Source: Piscinibacter sp. XHJ-5
Lineage (GTDB): Bacteria > Pseudomonadota > Gammaproteobacteria > Burkholderiales > Burkholderiaceae_C
Direction: 5' to 3'
NCBI RefSeq assembly: GCF_029855045.1
Contig: NZ_CP123228.1
Span: 5,270,001 to 5,334,000, forward strand
Length of the DNA: 64,000 bases
The notes under the pieces are model-generated. The model did no database searches and was not told the origin of the DNA. It saw only the letters and a list, made by a program, of their open reading frames with translations. Positions 62,986 through 64,000 of the stretch are shown one piece after another. A program made the translations under genes and the position numbers. The number at the start of each line of letters is the position of its first letter. Within the stretch, counting starts at the first letter, position 1.

Positions 62986-63189
62986 TCAGCCGCGCCCATC
63001 CGATGTCATGCCGGTGTCGGCGCTGGCGCTGCCCGGGCCCTTGTCGGCCGGGCCGGGTTCCTCGCGCAGCAGGCCGCCCTCGCCGGACTTGCCCGTCCCG
63101 GACGGGTGCCGTTCGCGGGTGGGCAGCTCCTCCTGCTTGTCGTCGCGCTTCTTGGAGGTGTCGTCCGGCTGGTGGATGCGGGTGTTCAT
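62986..63189 (-). CDS. Small hydrophilic protein (67 aa)
   Basis: A 67-residue, highly charged and Gly/Pro-rich product ([20 protein letters not shown], then [17 protein letters not shown]). AAAAGGATCC gives a good ribosome site 6 bp before the ATG at 63189. The composition is that of a disordered, heat-stable small protein. No function is known; it could be stress-related. Confidence 0.6.
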   Translation of the reverse strand: MNTRIHQPDDTSKKRDDKQEELPTRERHPSGTGKSGEGGLLREEPGPADKGPGSASADTGMTSDGRG

Positions 63190-63311
63190 GGCGGATCCTT
63201 TTCGGTGGCGCGCGGAAAGTTCCGCGGCACCCAGACGCAGCAAACCCCGTTCCTGTCGGCACCCCGGCCGGTGCATCATCGATGGCGCCCCCGGACTTCG
63301 CGAGGATCGCC

Positions 63312-64000
63312 ATGCCCGACTTCTCCACGCTGCGCATCGACAAGGACCCGGCGCACCCGCGCATCGCACGGCTCCTGCTGAACCGGCCCGAACGGCTGAA
63401 CGCGATCAACGACGACACGCCGCGCGAGATCCGCGCCGCGGTCGAATGGGCGCAGGCCGAGGACGAGGTCCACGTCATCGTCGTCGAAGGCGCGGGCAAG
63501 GGGTTCTGCGGCGGCTACGACCTCGCCCATTTCGGCTCGGGCCGCATCGACCATCCCTGCCAGCAGGAGCGCACGCCGTGGGACCCGATGGCCGACTACG
63601 CCGTCATGAAGCGCAACACCGAGGACTTCATGACCCTGTGGCGCAGCCCCAAGCCGACGATCGCCAAGGTGCACGGCCACGCGGTGGCCGGCGGCAGCGA
63701 CATCGCGCTGTGCTGCGACCTGCTGGTCATGGCGAACGACGCGCGCATCGGCTACATGCCCACGCGGGTGTGGGGCTGCCCGACGACCGCGATGTGGACC
63801 TATCGCCTCGGCCCGGCGCGCGCCAAGCAGCTGATGTTCACCGGAGACACCATCGACGGCCTCACGGCCGCGGCCTGGGGACTCGCCAACGAGGCGGTCC
63901 CGGCCGATCAGCTGGAGGCGGCGGCGATGCGCCTGGCCGGGCGCATCGCCGGCGTGCCGCGCAGCCACCTGGCGATGCACAAGATGGTCGTCAACCAGGT
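63312..64000 (+). CDS. Crotonase/enoyl-CoA hydratase family protein, 3' end cut by the window
   Basis: 229 full codons are visible; the frame continues past the window. GAGGAT lies 5 bp before the ATG. The crotonase fold is clear: [10 protein letters not shown] (oxyanion hole), [20 protein letters not shown] and [14 protein letters not shown]. The two glutamates of true enoyl-CoA hydratase are replaced (an Asp at the first position, Thr at the second), so a different reaction on an acyl-CoA is likely. It is divergent from the small hydrophilic gene, 122 bp away. Confidence 0.88.
   Translation, partial: MPDFSTLRIDKDPAHPRIARLLLNRPERLNAINDDTPREIRAAVEWAQAEDEVHVIVVEGAGKGFCGGYDLAHFGSGRIDHPCQQERTPWDPMADYAVMKRNTEDFMTLWRSPKPTIAKVHGHAVAGGSDIALCCDLLVMANDARIGYMPTRVWGCPTTAMWTYRLGPARAKQLMFTGDTIDGLTAAAWGLANEAVPADQLEAAAMRLAGRIAGVPRSHLAMHKMVVNQ

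Overview
The window is GC-rich and densely packed, with very short gaps and many ATGA or GTGA start/stop overlaps. I see no tRNA, rRNA, insertion sequence, phage gene or CRISPR array. The gene types fit a free-living betaproteobacterium of the Burkholderiales: LIV-type transport operons, GcvA-like LysR regulators beside DUF2917 and NIPSNAP genes, an E. coli-type SerA, and chemoreceptors ending in a DWETF tether. I place it near the Comamonadaceae/Sphaerotilaceae. That is inference from gene content; no 16S gene is present.

Layout. 1-2.1 kb: the 3' part of a chemoreceptor gene, then cheW. 2.2-6.6 kb: OPT transporter, a LysR regulator divergent from a DUF2917-GNAT pair, and a VOC protein. 7-14 kb: exported amidase, AmpG-like permease, then a translationally coupled trio (beta-propeller lipoprotein, ChaN-like lipoprotein, TPR-methyltransferase). 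14-28.8 kb is one long leftward run: a DHA2 efflux pump with a 58-aa leader-like peptide, an MBL hydrolase, a DUF255 thioredoxin-fold protein, a four-helix membrane protein, a DUF1579 protein, a large FtsX-type permease, a DUF2214 protein, and a complete LIV-type ABC operon headed by a GntR/FCD regulator. That regulator faces a MetE-C-domain methyltransferase gene across a shared promoter region that carries TGTATACA-type sites.

30-36 kb: a small conserved gene, YafY regulator/NIPSNAP/DUF1579-like, O-methyltransferase, exonuclease III, an M48 peptidase and an HtrA-like protease. 36.3-41.2 kb: a lectin-like lipoprotein followed by an ABC ATPase, FtsX permease, LolA-like periplasmic protein and outer-membrane barrel, which reads as one trans-envelope module. 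41.4-49 kb: serA, an orphan LIV-type binding lipoprotein, a GFA protein, a GloB-like hydrolase, a Tat-exported SMP-30 lactonase, and LysR divergent from an MFS permease coupled to a 54-aa peptide.

49.2-60.1 kb is the most unusual part. It starts with a FeeM-like N-acyl amino acid synthase coupled to a 60-aa Pro-rich peptide. An AraC-hydrolase-AraC run follows. Then comes a signalling island: a SAM-cyclase-AAA-TPR protein whose cyclase domain has lost its first metal-binding Asp, an OmpR-type response regulator and a soluble hybrid PAS histidine kinase, bracketed by two paralogous single-domain globin genes on the opposite strand. 60.2-64 kb: an ECF42-like sigma factor, cupin, PhyH-type dioxygenase, a small hydrophilic protein, and the 5' part of an atypical crotonase.

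Two families of palindromic repeats punctuate the gaps. One has the core CCCTCTCCCGC/GCGGGAGAGGG (nine copies at seven places). The other is TTCGACAAGCTCAG-type, arranged as a doubled hairpin between convergent genes at 41.3 kb.
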